64,000 bases of DNA from PWQG01 sp040882255 (GTDB lineage: Bacteria > Pseudomonadota > Gammaproteobacteria > Pseudomonadales > Pseudohongiellaceae), in assembly GCA_040882255.1 (NCBI GenBank), contig JBBEBP010000011.1, forward strand, positions 62,001 to 126,000, written 5' to 3'. Shown here one piece after another: positions 1 to 8,664 of this stretch. A model generated the notes under the pieces. The model was not told the DNA's origin. It made no database searches and was given only the letters and a program-made list of their open reading frames with translations. Both the position numbers and the translations under genes were made by a program. Position 1 is the stretch's first letter; every line of letters begins with the position of its first letter.

Positions 1-1626
1 GCGCGGAGTGCCGGAAACACTGGTCAGGAGGAGACCCGGCAGGTCTTTGATTACGCCGCTGGCGGTTTCGCCGGTTTTACCCGCATCGCCTCCAGTGATC
101 CAACCATGTGGCGGGATATTTTCCTGTCCAACGGTCCGGCCACCCTGAACGTGCTGGACCGTTTCCGCGACGAGCTGGATCGTATGCGCGAGCACATCCG
201 GACCGGGAAAGGGGACGCGTTACAGCAGTATTTCAGCCGGGCCAGGCAGGCCCGGGATCATTTCATTCGCCGCTTCGAGGCGACAGGAGAGACAGGCAAC
301 GTCATGCATTCAGCCCGCGTGGATTATGTGGCCGGCCCCGGCGGCTGCGTTACCGGTGATTGCCGAGTACCCGGCGATAAATCCATTTCCCATCGTTCCA
401 TCATGTTTGGCGCGCTTGCAGAGGGTGTCACGAAAATCAGTGGCTTTCTGGAGGGAGAGGACTCACTCCACACCCTGCAGGCATTCCGTGACATGGGCGT
501 ACCCATCGTAGGCCCGGAAGAGGGCGAAGTAACAGTATATGGCGTTGGAATGCACGGCCTTGCGGCACCGCGCGAAGCGATCTGGCTGGGCAACTCCGGA
601 ACGGCCATGCGGTTGCTTACCGGTCTGTTGGCCGCACAATCCTTCGATTCGGAGTTGACCGGGGATGCCTCGCTGTCGGCCCGGCCGATGGAGCGGGTGG
701 CCGGGCCGCTGCGCCGCATGGGTGCCAGTATCGATACCGCAGAGGGCGGGCGTCCTCCATTGCGCATCCATGGCAGCGGGCTGACCGGCATCCGCTACGA
801 GATGCCCATGGCCAGCGCCCAGGTCAAATCCTGCCTGCTGCTGGCCGGGTTGTATGCGGACGGGGAGACGACGGTGGTGGAACCCGAGCCCTGCCGGGAT
901 CACACCGAGCGGATGCTGCGCGGTTTCGGCTGTCGGGTGGAAAAGAGTGACGACGGGCGCACCACCAGTCTGCGGGGCGATCAGTCATTACAGGCGGCGG
1001 ATATTGATGTGCCGGCTGATATCTCCTCGGCGGCATTTTTCATGGTGGCCGCCTCCATCGCGCCGGGCTCCGACCTGCTTTTGCGGCACGTGGGAGTCAA
1101 CCCGACCCGTACCGGCATCATTGATCTGCTGCGCCTGATGGGCGCGGACATCACGCTGGAGAATGAGCACGAAGCGGGCGGTGAGCCGGTGGCCGACGTT
1201 CGCGTGCGCCATGCGGCATTGCACGGCATCGAGGTGCCGGGACATCTGATACCGCTGGCCATCGACGAGTTCCCGGTCCTGTTCGTGGCGGCAGCCTGCG
1301 CCAGCGGTGACACGGTGCTGCATGGTGCCGAAGAGCTGCGGGTCAAGGAGACCGACCGCATCCAGGTCATGGCGGACGGGTTGACGGCACTGGGCGTGTC
1401 GCTGGAAACCCACGACGACGGCATCCGCATCAGTGGCGGCAAGATTGGTGGTGGAGAGGTCGACAGCGCCGGTGACCATCGTGTGGCCATGTCATTTGCG
1501 GTCGCGTCGCTGGTCGCCACAGACCGTATTGTGATCCGTGACTGCGCCAATGTGGCCACGTCGTTTCCCGGCTTTGTGCCGCTGGCCGGCCGTGTCGGCC
1601 TGACCATACAGACACGGGAGGCCTGA
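1..1626 (+). CDS. aroA: Bifunctional prephenate dehydrogenase / EPSP synthase (TyrA-AroA fusion), 5'-truncated
   Basis: The frame is open from base 1, so the gene begins upstream; 541 residues are visible. The first ~100 residues resemble the C-terminal helical domain of a prephenate/arogenate dehydrogenase (FAGFTRIASSDPTMWRDI). From about base 304 the protein is a full EPSP synthase, which joins shikimate-3-phosphate and PEP in aromatic amino acid synthesis. AroA hallmarks are PGDKSISHR, LGNSGTAMRLL, ELTGDASLSARPM, LRVKETDR and DHRVAMSFAVA. No stop separates the halves, matching the fused gene known from Pseudomonas. An in-frame ATG at 304 could allow separate AroA translation. cmk starts 3 nt downstream. 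The fusion is seen directly; only the dehydrogenase N-terminus is missing because of the window edge. Confidence 0.93.
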   Translation, partial: ARSAGNTGQEETRQVFDYAAGGFAGFTRIASSDPTMWRDIFLSNGPATLNVLDRFRDELDRMREHIRTGKGDALQQYFSRARQARDHFIRRFEATGETGNVMHSARVDYVAGPGGCVTGDCRVPGDKSISHRSIMFGALAEGVTKISGFLEGEDSLHTLQAFRDMGVPIVGPEEGEVTVYGVGMHGLAAPREAIWLGNSGTAMRLLTGLLAAQSFDSELTGDASLSARPMERVAGPLRRMGASIDTAEGGRPPLRIHGSGLTGIRYEMPMASAQVKSCLLLAGLYADGETTVVEPEPCRDHTERMLRGFGCRVEKSDDGRTTSLRGDQSLQAADIDVPADISSAAFFMVAASIAPGSDLLLRHVGVNPTRTGIIDLLRLMGADITLENEHEAGGEPVADVRVRHAALHGIEVPGHLIPLAIDEFPVLFVAAACASGDTVLHGAEELRVKETDRIQVMADGLTALGVSLETHDDGIRISGGKIGGGEVDSAGDHRVAMSFAVASLVATDRIVIRDCANVATSFPGFVPLAGRVGLTIQTREA

Positions 1627-1629
1627 GCG

Positions 1630-2283
1630 ATGACGATACCGGTGATCACCATCGACGGACCCGGCGGGGCCGGCAAAGGCACGGTCAGTGCCCTGGTGGC
1701 GGAAACGCTGGGCTGGCACTATCTGGACAGCGGCGCCATGTACCGGGTGCTGGCGCTGGCCGCGCTGCGCACCGGCGTGGAACTGAACGATGGCGGTGCG
1801 GTGGCCGCGCTGGCACCATCGCTGCCCCTGCGTTTCGACACCTCCGGTGCCGTGTTGCTGGATGGCGAGGATGTGGCCGGCATCATGCGCGGCGAGGACT
1901 GCGGTGAAGCGGCCTCCATGATCGCCGGCAACGCTGCGGTGCGCGAGGCGCTTCTGCAGCGTCAACGTGATTTTCGGCAGCCGCCCGGTCTGGTGGCGGA
2001 TGGCCGGGACATGGGCACCGTGGTGTTCCCGGATGCCGCGACAAAAGTGTTCCTGACCGCCAGTGCGGAAGAGCGCGCGAGAAGGCGTCATAAGCAGTTG
2101 ATGGAGAAGGGTATTGATGGTAACCTTTCGGCCCTTTTGGCGGATATAAAGGCGCGCGACGAGCGTGACCGCACCCGGGCGTTGTCGCCGCTGGTGCCCG
2201 CAGAGGACGCGATTACGGTAGACACCACCGAGCTGGGCATCAGCGAGGTGGTGGAAAAAGTGCTGGCGCTGGCAGGCCGATAA
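1630..2283 (+). CDS. cmk: Cytidylate kinase
   Basis: Phosphorylates CMP and dCMP to the diphosphates in the cytosol. The 217-residue length is normal for the family. The P-loop GPGGAGKG lies at residues 10-17, the substrate-binding DSGAMYR at about 32-38, and DGRDMGTVVFP near 128. The ATG follows the aroA stop by three bases, so the two are probably co-transcribed and coupled. aroA-cmk-rpsA is a very common proteobacterial order. Confidence 0.96.
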   Translation: MTIPVITIDGPGGAGKGTVSALVAETLGWHYLDSGAMYRVLALAALRTGVELNDGGAVAALAPSLPLRFDTSGAVLLDGEDVAGIMRGEDCGEAASMIAGNAAVREALLQRQRDFRQPPGLVADGRDMGTVVFPDAATKVFLTASAEERARRRHKQLMEKGIDGNLSALLADIKARDERDRTRALSPLVPAEDAITVDTTELGISEVVEKVLALAGR

Positions 2284-2406
2284 GGGTCTGGAACGGCGTC
2301 AGATTTTCGTTGTAAGACCCCTGTCCGGCGAGCCCCGGCTCTGGCCGCCGGCAGGGTATTTACTCATTGAGCCGTGCTGGCCGGAGCGCGGTATACAGGA
2401 CCTGAC

Positions 2407-4077
2407 ATGACACAAAGCTTCGCTGAACTATTTGAAGAAAGTTTGAACGACGTTGATATGACCCCCGGCTCGATCGTGATCGGCACCGTGGTGGATATCG
2501 ACTCTGACTGGGTGACAGTCAATGCCGGACTGAAGTCCGAAGGGGTGATCCCCAAGAATCAGTTCCTTGATGAAGACGGCAGTTTCACGCTGAACGTCGG
2601 AGACAAGGTGAAGGTGGCCCTGGAAGCCGTGGAAGACGGTTTCGGCGAGACCCGCCTGTCGCGCGAGAAAGCCAAGCGCGCCGAATCCTGGATGGAACTG
2701 GAAGCTGCGTACGAGAAAGGCGAAGTGGTCACGGGTGTCATCAATGGCAAGGTCAAGGGCGGCTTCACCGTCGATCTGAACAATATCCGTGCCTTCCTGC
2801 CCGGTTCACTGGTCGATATCCGACCGATCCGGGATACCACCCACCTGGAAGGTCACGAGCTGGAATTCAAACTGATCAAGCTGGATCAGAAGCGCAATAA
2901 TGTGGTCGTTTCGCGCCGCGCCGTGCTGGAAGCCGTCACTTCCGAGGAGCGCGAGGAGCTGTTGTCCAAGCTGCAGGAAGGCATCACCATCAAGGGTGTG
3001 GTCAAGAACCTCACCGATTATGGTGCGTTCGTGGACCTGGGCGGTGTTGATGGCCTGCTGCACATCACAGACATGTCGTGGAAGCGCATCAAGCACCCCA
3101 GCGAAATCGTCAATGTTGGCGATGAGATCGACGTCAAGGTGCTCAAGTACGATCGTGAGCGAAACCGTGTTTCCCTGGGCCTCAAGCAATTGGGCGAGGA
3201 TCCGTGGGTCGACATCAAGGCGCGCTACCCGGAGAGCACGCGGGTCAAGGCCACTGTCACCAACCTCACCGACTACGGCTGTTTCGCCGAGCTGGAAGAG
3301 GGTGTGGAAGGCCTGGTACACGTCTCCGAGATGGACTGGACCAACAAGAATGTGCATCCGTCCAAGATCGTACAGATCGGCGACGAGGTCGAGGTGATGA
3401 TCCTGGATATCGACGAGGAGCGCCGCCGTATCAGCCTGGGTATCAAGCAATGCTTCCAGAATCCCTGGGATGCCTTTGCCGAGAAATACCGCAAGGGTGA
3501 CAAGATCAGCGGCACCATCAAGTCGATCACCGACTTTGGTATCTTCATTGGTCTGGATGGCAACATCGACGGACTGGTTCACCTGTCCGATATCTCCTGG
3601 GACGAGCCGGGCGAGGAAGCGGTCCGCGAGTTCAAGAAAGGGGATGAAATCGAGACCGTCATCCTGTCCATTGATCCCGAGCGCGAGCGTATCTCGTTGG
3701 GCATCAAGCAGCTGTCCGACGATCCGTTCATGAACTTTGTCGGCCAGTTCGAGAAAGGCAGCATCGTCAAGGGTCAGATCGCCGACGTGGATGCCAAGGC
3801 CGCCACGATCTCGCTGGCGGAAGGCGTGGAGGGTGTACTGCGCGCCTCCGAAATCAGCCGTGACAAGGTGGAGGATGCCCGCAACGTGCTGAATGCCGGT
3901 GACGAAGTGGAAGCCAAGGTCATCAGCGTGGATCGCAAGAGCCGCGTGTTGCAGCTTTCCATCAAGGCGCTTGATATGGATGAAGAGAAGTCCGCCATCC
4001 AGGATCACAAGAGCCAGGGGCAGTCGTCTGCGACCACGATCGGCGATCTGATCAAGGCCGAAATGGAAAAGAAGTAA
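2407..4077 (+). CDS. rpsA: 30S ribosomal protein S1
   Basis: Ribosomal protein that binds mRNA and helps 30S subunits load structured transcripts. The ATG at 2407 gives MTQSFAELFEESL, the conserved S1 N-terminus, and 556 residues. An in-frame GTG at 2374 would add an unconserved leader and is rejected. Six S1 OB-fold repeats can be followed, at roughly residues 20-87, 105-171, 192-260, 277-347, 364-434 and 451-520, with the repeated 'G.V..lTDYGaFvdL' and 'RISLGIKQ' pattern. The last repeat is more diverged. AGGA at 2397-2400 is a modest ribosome site; S1 genes often lack a strong one. Confidence 0.97.
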   Translation: MTQSFAELFEESLNDVDMTPGSIVIGTVVDIDSDWVTVNAGLKSEGVIPKNQFLDEDGSFTLNVGDKVKVALEAVEDGFGETRLSREKAKRAESWMELEAAYEKGEVVTGVINGKVKGGFTVDLNNIRAFLPGSLVDIRPIRDTTHLEGHELEFKLIKLDQKRNNVVVSRRAVLEAVTSEEREELLSKLQEGITIKGVVKNLTDYGAFVDLGGVDGLLHITDMSWKRIKHPSEIVNVGDEIDVKVLKYDRERNRVSLGLKQLGEDPWVDIKARYPESTRVKATVTNLTDYGCFAELEEGVEGLVHVSEMDWTNKNVHPSKIVQIGDEVEVMILDIDEERRRISLGIKQCFQNPWDAFAEKYRKGDKISGTIKSITDFGIFIGLDGNIDGLVHLSDISWDEPGEEAVREFKKGDEIETVILSIDPERERISLGIKQLSDDPFMNFVGQFEKGSIVKGQIADVDAKAATISLAEGVEGVLRASEISRDKVEDARNVLNAGDEVEAKVISVDRKSRVLQLSIKALDMDEEKSAIQDHKSQGQSSATTIGDLIKAEMEKK

Positions 4078-4110
4078 CGGGAACGGAAAACGACGTACAG
4101 GGAACCGGTT

Positions 4111-4407
4111 ATGACGAAATCTGAACTGATCGAGCGTATCGCTGCCAGGCAGACGCAATTGTCAGCGAAGGATTGCGAGTTTGCCGTCAAGGCGATTCTC
4201 GAGTACATGTCACAGGTTCTCTCGGAAGGTGGTCGTATCGAGGTGAGAGGTTTCGGAAGCTTCTCACTCCACTATCGAGTGCCCCGGATCGGAAGGAATC
4301 CGAAAACCGGGGCGCCGGTAGCTCTCAGCGGCAAGTACGTACCGCATTTCAAGCCCGGTAAGGAGCTGCGTGATCGGGTCAACCGGGGCATGGAACAGGG
4401 TTACTGA
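4111..4407 (+). CDS. ihfB: Integration host factor subunit beta
   Basis: DNA-bending HU/IHF-family protein, 98 residues, beta half of the IHF heterodimer. The alpha subunit is also in this window (18858-19163). Typical features are MTKSELIERIA at the start, the arm region RGFGSFSLHYRVPRIGRNPKTG with the intercalating proline, and KPGKELRDRVN at the end. It follows rpsA, the usual position in gammaproteobacteria. Confidence 0.97.
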   Translation: MTKSELIERIAARQTQLSAKDCEFAVKAILEYMSQVLSEGGRIEVRGFGSFSLHYRVPRIGRNPKTGAPVALSGKYVPHFKPGKELRDRVNRGMEQGY

Positions 4408-4410
4408 GTA

Positions 4411-5127
4411 GTGTACTCCGCTACCATACCCGTCATCGTTGCACTGGACACACACGATCCTGATGCTGCTCTGGCATTGGCTGCCAGGCTTGATCCTGCA
4501 TTGTGCCGAGTAAAGGTCGGCAAGGAACTGTTCACCGCCGCCGGCCCGGCATTGCTGGATGCCCTCCATGATCAGGGACACGAAGTGTTTCTGGATCTCA
4601 AGTTTCACGATATTCCCAATACGGTGCGCAAGGCCGTGGCCGTGGCCGCCTCTCAGGGTGTCTGGATGCTGACCGTCCATGCGTCCGGCGGTCGTGCCAT
4701 GATGCAGGCCGCACGCGAAGGCGCACGTGAAGGCGCGGGCCGTTCGGGAGGACGAGGACGTGAACCATTACTGGTGGCGGTCACGCTGCTCACCAGCCTG
4801 GACCAACAGGACCTTGATGAGCTGGGCATACAGCGCTCCATGGCAGAGCAGGTTCAGCGCCTGGCCGCACTGGCCCAGAACAGTGGCATGGATGGTGTGG
4901 TCTGTTCCGCAGAGGAAGTGACCGGTTTGCGGACACTGCTGCGTGAGGATTTCATGCTGGTTACCCCGGGCATCCGCCCGGCAGGTGACAGCCATCATGA
5001 CCAGAAACGGGTCATGACTCCGGGCGAAGCCCTTCGTGCCGGCAGTAATTATCTGGTCATCGGCCGGCCCATCACCCGCAGCACCCGGCCCGCCGAACGG
5101 CTGGCGGCGATCTGCGAATCTTTGTGA
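4411..5127 (+). CDS. pyrF: Orotidine 5'-phosphate decarboxylase
   Basis: Last step of de novo UMP synthesis, decarboxylating OMP. Active-site segment DLKFHDIPNT sits at about residues 61-70, VTPGIRP near 182 and the phosphate-binding VIGRPIT near 217. Length is 238 residues. The start is a GTG three bases after the ihfB stop; no ATG is available nearby. A Gly/Arg-rich insertion (GAREGAGRSGGRGRE, about residues 99-113) replaces the usual short linker before the VAVTLLTS strand. In Pseudomonas a lapA-like membrane gene separates ihfB from this region; here pyrF follows directly. Confidence 0.94.
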   Translation: MYSATIPVIVALDTHDPDAALALAARLDPALCRVKVGKELFTAAGPALLDALHDQGHEVFLDLKFHDIPNTVRKAVAVAASQGVWMLTVHASGGRAMMQAAREGAREGAGRSGGRGREPLLVAVTLLTSLDQQDLDELGIQRSMAEQVQRLAALAQNSGMDGVVCSAEEVTGLRTLLREDFMLVTPGIRPAGDSHHDQKRVMTPGEALRAGSNYLVIGRPITRSTRPAERLAAICESL

Positions 5128-5266
5128 CTCTTTCCTTCCCGTCAATACTGGCATGATCCCGGAACTCTGCTAGAGTGGAAGTGACGGCCTGTTCCGCGTG
5201 TGTCGTGGACAATGCCGCCGCTCATGTAGCATCAATCGAGTCATTGCGTATAAAAGGAGTTATACC

Positions 5267-5611
5267 ATGCACACATTCATCCGATTGTTTCCCACCCGAA
5301 CCGTCCCTTCAATGGCCCTGGTGTTCGGCCTGCTGTTGTCGCTGGCGCTGATTTCCGGACCGGCATTGGCACAGGACGATCCGGCGGAGGAGATGCCCGT
5401 CCATCCGGTGAACATCAACACGGCGGATGCCGACACACTGGCCCTGGCGCTGGATGGCGTAGGAAGCACCCGCGCCGAAGCCATCGTGGAGTACCGGGAG
5501 GAACACGGCGAGTTCATGCGCGTCGAGGATCTTCAGGAGGTCAGTGGAATCGGCCCGGCGACGCTGGAGCGGAATCTCGATCGATTGCAGGTCGACGGTG
5601 CCGGAGAATAG
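5267..5611 (+). CDS. ComEA-family helix-hairpin-helix protein, secreted
   Basis: 114-residue protein with an N-terminal signal peptide (hydrophobic MALVFGLLLSLALISG, ALAQ cleavage site) and a C-terminal double helix-hairpin-helix domain (VNINTADADTLALAL, EVSGIGPATLERNL). This fold binds double-stranded DNA. ComEA relatives act in the periplasm during DNA uptake, but many short proteins of this type have no proven role. The start is ATG 5267, preceded by AAGGAG at 5254-5259. A similar gene lies next to wbpM in Pseudomonas aeruginosa, so its position here is conserved context rather than a competence locus. Confidence 0.85.
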   Translation: MHTFIRLFPTRTVPSMALVFGLLLSLALISGPALAQDDPAEEMPVHPVNINTADADTLALALDGVGSTRAEAIVEYREEHGEFMRVEDLQEVSGIGPATLERNLDRLQVDGAGE

Positions 5612-5627
5612 CGCTTTGCGGTAGAAT

Positions 5628-5647
5628 GGGCGCTTTTTCAGGCGCCC
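5628..5647 (+). repeat. Small inverted repeat upstream of the sugar-phosphate transferase gene
   Basis: GGGCGC and GCGCCC separated by an 8-nt T-rich loop, ending seven bases before the start at 5654. The Ts are in the loop, so it is not a normal intrinsic terminator. In RNA it could sit where the ribosome must bind. Function not known. Confidence 0.4.
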
Positions 5648-5653
5648 GTTCAC

Positions 5654-6670
5654 ATGTCCCTGCAGAACACATTCCTGCTTTTGCTGACACTGTTTGTCGC
5701 CAGCCTGTTGCTGACCCGGCTGGTGCTGTTGTTCGCTCCACGGTTCGGCCTGGTGGATATGCCTGGTGAGCGCAGCTCTCATGGCCGGCCCGTGCCGCGG
5801 GGCGGCGGACTGGCGGTAGTGCTGGTCTGCAACGGTTTTTTCTGCTGGTTGGCGCTCACCGGCGCCCTGGCGCTGACGGATCTGGTCATGCTGCTGCTGT
5901 CCTTGCCGATCGCTATGGTTGGCCTGGTGGATGACTGGCGCTCGCTGGGGCATCGTTGGCGCGTCGTGGCACAATTGCTGATGGCGGTGGCGGTCTTCGC
6001 CCTGTTGCGGGAATTGCCGCCGCTTCATGTGGGTGGAGCGAACCTCGATCTGGGCATCCTGGCGTGGCTGGTGGTACCTCTGGCGATCAGCTGGCTGTGC
6101 AATCTGTACAACTTCATGGATGGCATTGACGGATTGGCGGCTGCGCAGTGCTGTTTCGTGGCAGCCGGGGCGGCCTGGCTGATCGGCGAGCAGTCCGAAT
6201 CACTCAGCCTGCTGATTCTGGGGCTGTTCGTGACGTCCGCCGGCTTCCTGGTCTGGAACTGGTCGCCTGCCCGCGTATTCATGGGTGATGTGGGCAGTAC
6301 CTGGCTGGGGTTCGTATTCGGCGTGCTGATCCTGATCACTGTCCGCGAGCAGATCCTGACCATCTGGGTCTGGTTTCTTCTGCTTTCCGTGTTTATTGCT
6401 GATACCGGCTGGACGCTGGGGGTGAGGCTGGTGCGTGGTTGCAGGCCGTACGAGGCGCATAGCAGCCATGCGTACCAGATTGCCGCCCGGCGTTTCGGCC
6501 ACGCCCCTGTCGTGCTGGCCATCATGGCCATCAACCTTCTGTATGTGATGCCGTTGGCATGGTGGGCCGAGAGCCACCCCCATTACGGGGTATATCTGGC
6601 GTTCTCTGGTATAGTACCCCTCATTGTGCTGTGCTGGCGCCTGGGTGCCGGTACGGACAGGAACCGTTAG
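5654..6670 (+). CDS. Undecaprenyl-phosphate N-acetylaminosugar-1-phosphate transferase (WbpL/WecA-like)
   Basis: Polytopic inner-membrane enzyme of the MraY/WecA/WbpL family, 338 residues with about ten hydrophobic segments. It transfers a sugar-1-phosphate from a UDP-sugar to undecaprenyl phosphate, starting O-antigen or similar glycan chains. Key motifs are DDWRSLGHRWR (Mg-binding aspartates), NLYNFMDGIDGLA and FMGDVGSTWLG. PRGGGLAV near residue 50 is also typical. The exact sugar cannot be read from sequence. It precedes a WbpM-type dehydratase; in Pseudomonas these two flank the end of the O-antigen cluster, but no glycosyltransferases or flippase lie here. Confidence 0.88.
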   Translation: MSLQNTFLLLLTLFVASLLLTRLVLLFAPRFGLVDMPGERSSHGRPVPRGGGLAVVLVCNGFFCWLALTGALALTDLVMLLLSLPIAMVGLVDDWRSLGHRWRVVAQLLMAVAVFALLRELPPLHVGGANLDLGILAWLVVPLAISWLCNLYNFMDGIDGLAAAQCCFVAAGAAWLIGEQSESLSLLILGLFVTSAGFLVWNWSPARVFMGDVGSTWLGFVFGVLILITVREQILTIWVWFLLLSVFIADTGWTLGVRLVRGCRPYEAHSSHAYQIAARRFGHAPVVLAIMAINLLYVMPLAWWAESHPHYGVYLAFSGIVPLIVLCWRLGAGTDRNR

Positions 6671-6711
6671 TCCGGCGCAGTGAGCCGGAGAACATCCGGG
6701 CAAGGAAACGA

Positions 6712-8664
6712 ATGAATCTCTACACCATTCCGCTGTCGCGCACCCTCAAACAGCTGCTATTGATGCTGGCCGATGGCCTGATGCTGGTCCTCGCCCTGTG
6801 GTTGACGTTCACACTGCTCAATGTTGATCCGGTGGCCCCCGGTGATTCCGTCTACCTGTACTTTGGTCTGGCGACCGCTCTTTGTGTGGGCGTGTTCTAC
6901 CGAATCGGTCTCTATCGCGCGTTGCTGTTGTATATGGGGCTGCAGTCCGGATTCATCGTCTTGCAGGGGGTGTCCATCGCCACCGTTGTGCATGGGGGTG
7001 TCTACTATTTTCTGATGTCGCCCCCCTCGCATGACTATGCTGTGTTGCCGATTTTCTGGATGATCTCGCTGCTGTTCATCGGTGGCAGCCGCTTCGTGGC
7101 CAAGGTGGCCCTGCAGACCCTGATTCAGAATTTCAGACCCAAGGAACCGGTGATCATCTATGGCGCCGGCAGCTCCGGTATGCAACTGGTGGCTGCCCTG
7201 CAGAGCGGTGAACAATACCTGCCGGTCGCTTTTGTGGATGACAGCCGCAGCCTGATCGGCAACACCGTGCATGGCATCCGGGTATACAGTCCCGGGTCGC
7301 TACACGAGTTGATCGACAATTTTTCTGTGCGCCAGATCCTGCTGGCGATCCCCTCGGCTACCCATGCCGAGCGCAAGGAAATTCTCAATCGTCTGGAACA
7401 CCTGCCGGTCCATGTCAAAACGGTGCCGGATCTGTTCGACATGGTGTCGGGCAAGGTCGGGGTGGACGAGATTCGGGATGTCGACATCGAGGACCTGCTG
7501 GGCCGGGATATCGTGCCGCCCGACCCTGAGCTGCTGGGCGCGTGTATCACGGGGCGGTCAGTACTGGTCACGGGCGCGGCCGGCTCGATCGGCTCGGAGC
7601 TGTGCCGTCAGATCATCCAGCTGCAGCCCCGCCGCATCATACTGGTCGATACGTTCGAGTATGGCTTGTATGAGATTGAAAGCGAGCTGCAGGCTATCCA
7701 TGACACGCTGGAAGAGCGGGAATCGGTAGAGCTGGTGGCGCTGCTGGGCAATGTCTGCAACCGGCGTCTGATGCATCGCATCATGGAGCGATTCGCTGTG
7801 CAGACGGTGTATCACGTGGCGGCCTACAAGCAGGTGCCCATGGTGGAGAAGAACACCGTGGAAGGCGTGCGTAACAATATTTTTGGCACGGTGGTCTGCG
7901 CCCAGGTCGCCGAGCAGCTGGGTGTCGGGCATTTCGTGCTCATTTCCACGGACAAGGCGGTGCGCCCGACCAACGTCATGGGCGCCAGCAAACGGTTCTC
8001 CGAACAGGTGCTGCAGGCGCTGGCGCAGCGTGGCAGCCGGACCTGTTTCAGCATGGTACGGTTCGGGAATGTGCTGGGCTCGTCAGGTTCCGTGGTGCCG
8101 CTGTTCCGGCGCCAGATCAGTAATGGCGGACCGGTCACGGTGACACACCCGGAAGTCACCCGCTACTTCATGACCGTGCAGGAGGCGGCGCAGCTGGTGA
8201 TCCAGGCTGGCTCCATGGCCAACGGAGGAGACGTTTTTGTACTGGATATGAATGAACCGATCCGCATCGTCGACCTGGCGCGCAAGATGATCCATCTGAT
8301 GGGCTACGATGTCCGTGACGAGAAATCCTGGCGCGGCGATATCGCCATCGAGTATTCCGGTCTGCGTCCGGGCGAGAAGCTGTTCGAGGAACTGCTGATC
8401 GGCGAGTCGGTAACCGGAACCGAGCATCCCAAGATCATGCGCGCCCGGGAAGACACGCTCGCCTGGGATGTGCTGGAGCCGCTGATACAACAATTGCAGC
8501 AGGCCTGTGAAGAGTTGGAGCTGACGCGTATCAGGGATGTGCTGCGCACAGCGGTGGACGGCTTCGAGCCGGCAGCGCTGGGCGATGATCCGCTATGGAT
8601 CCGTGAGGTTCCCCGTCCGGAAAGTCGGCCCACCGCCCGGGTCACGCCTCTCTACAAACGCTGA
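6712..8664 (+). CDS. Membrane-bound UDP-sugar 4,6-dehydratase (WbpM/PglF/CapD family)
   Basis: 650-residue inner-membrane nucleotide-sugar enzyme. Four N-terminal hydrophobic segments are followed by a first Rossmann region (IIYGAGSSGMQLV) and then the catalytic short-chain dehydrogenase domain with NAD site GAAGSIGSELCRQI. In WbpM the catalytic triad is S-M-K; here STDKAVRPTNVMGASKR supplies Ser, Met and Lys, and not the usual Tyr. The family makes UDP-4-keto-6-deoxy-GlcNAc for surface glycans. ATG 6712 with AAGGAAA upstream is chosen over an in-frame start at 6559 that lies inside the preceding gene. Its last 13 bases overlap the convergent cyclophilin gene. Confidence 0.9.
   Translation: MNLYTIPLSRTLKQLLLMLADGLMLVLALWLTFTLLNVDPVAPGDSVYLYFGLATALCVGVFYRIGLYRALLLYMGLQSGFIVLQGVSIATVVHGGVYYFLMSPPSHDYAVLPIFWMISLLFIGGSRFVAKVALQTLIQNFRPKEPVIIYGAGSSGMQLVAALQSGEQYLPVAFVDDSRSLIGNTVHGIRVYSPGSLHELIDNFSVRQILLAIPSATHAERKEILNRLEHLPVHVKTVPDLFDMVSGKVGVDEIRDVDIEDLLGRDIVPPDPELLGACITGRSVLVTGAAGSIGSELCRQIIQLQPRRIILVDTFEYGLYEIESELQAIHDTLEERESVELVALLGNVCNRRLMHRIMERFAVQTVYHVAAYKQVPMVEKNTVEGVRNNIFGTVVCAQVAEQLGVGHFVLISTDKAVRPTNVMGASKRFSEQVLQALAQRGSRTCFSMVRFGNVLGSSGSVVPLFRRQISNGGPVTVTHPEVTRYFMTVQEAAQLVIQAGSMANGGDVFVLDMNEPIRIVDLARKMIHLMGYDVRDEKSWRGDIAIEYSGLRPGEKLFEELLIGESVTGTEHPKIMRAREDTLAWDVLEPLIQQLQQACEELELTRIRDVLRTAVDGFEPAALGDDPLWIREVPRPESRPTARVTPLYKR

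Noticed and set aside
2806..4158. 450-residue open frame on the minus strand opposite rpsA
   Set aside because: Antisense shadow of a long GC-rich gene; no ribosome site, no known motif, and rpsA is certain.
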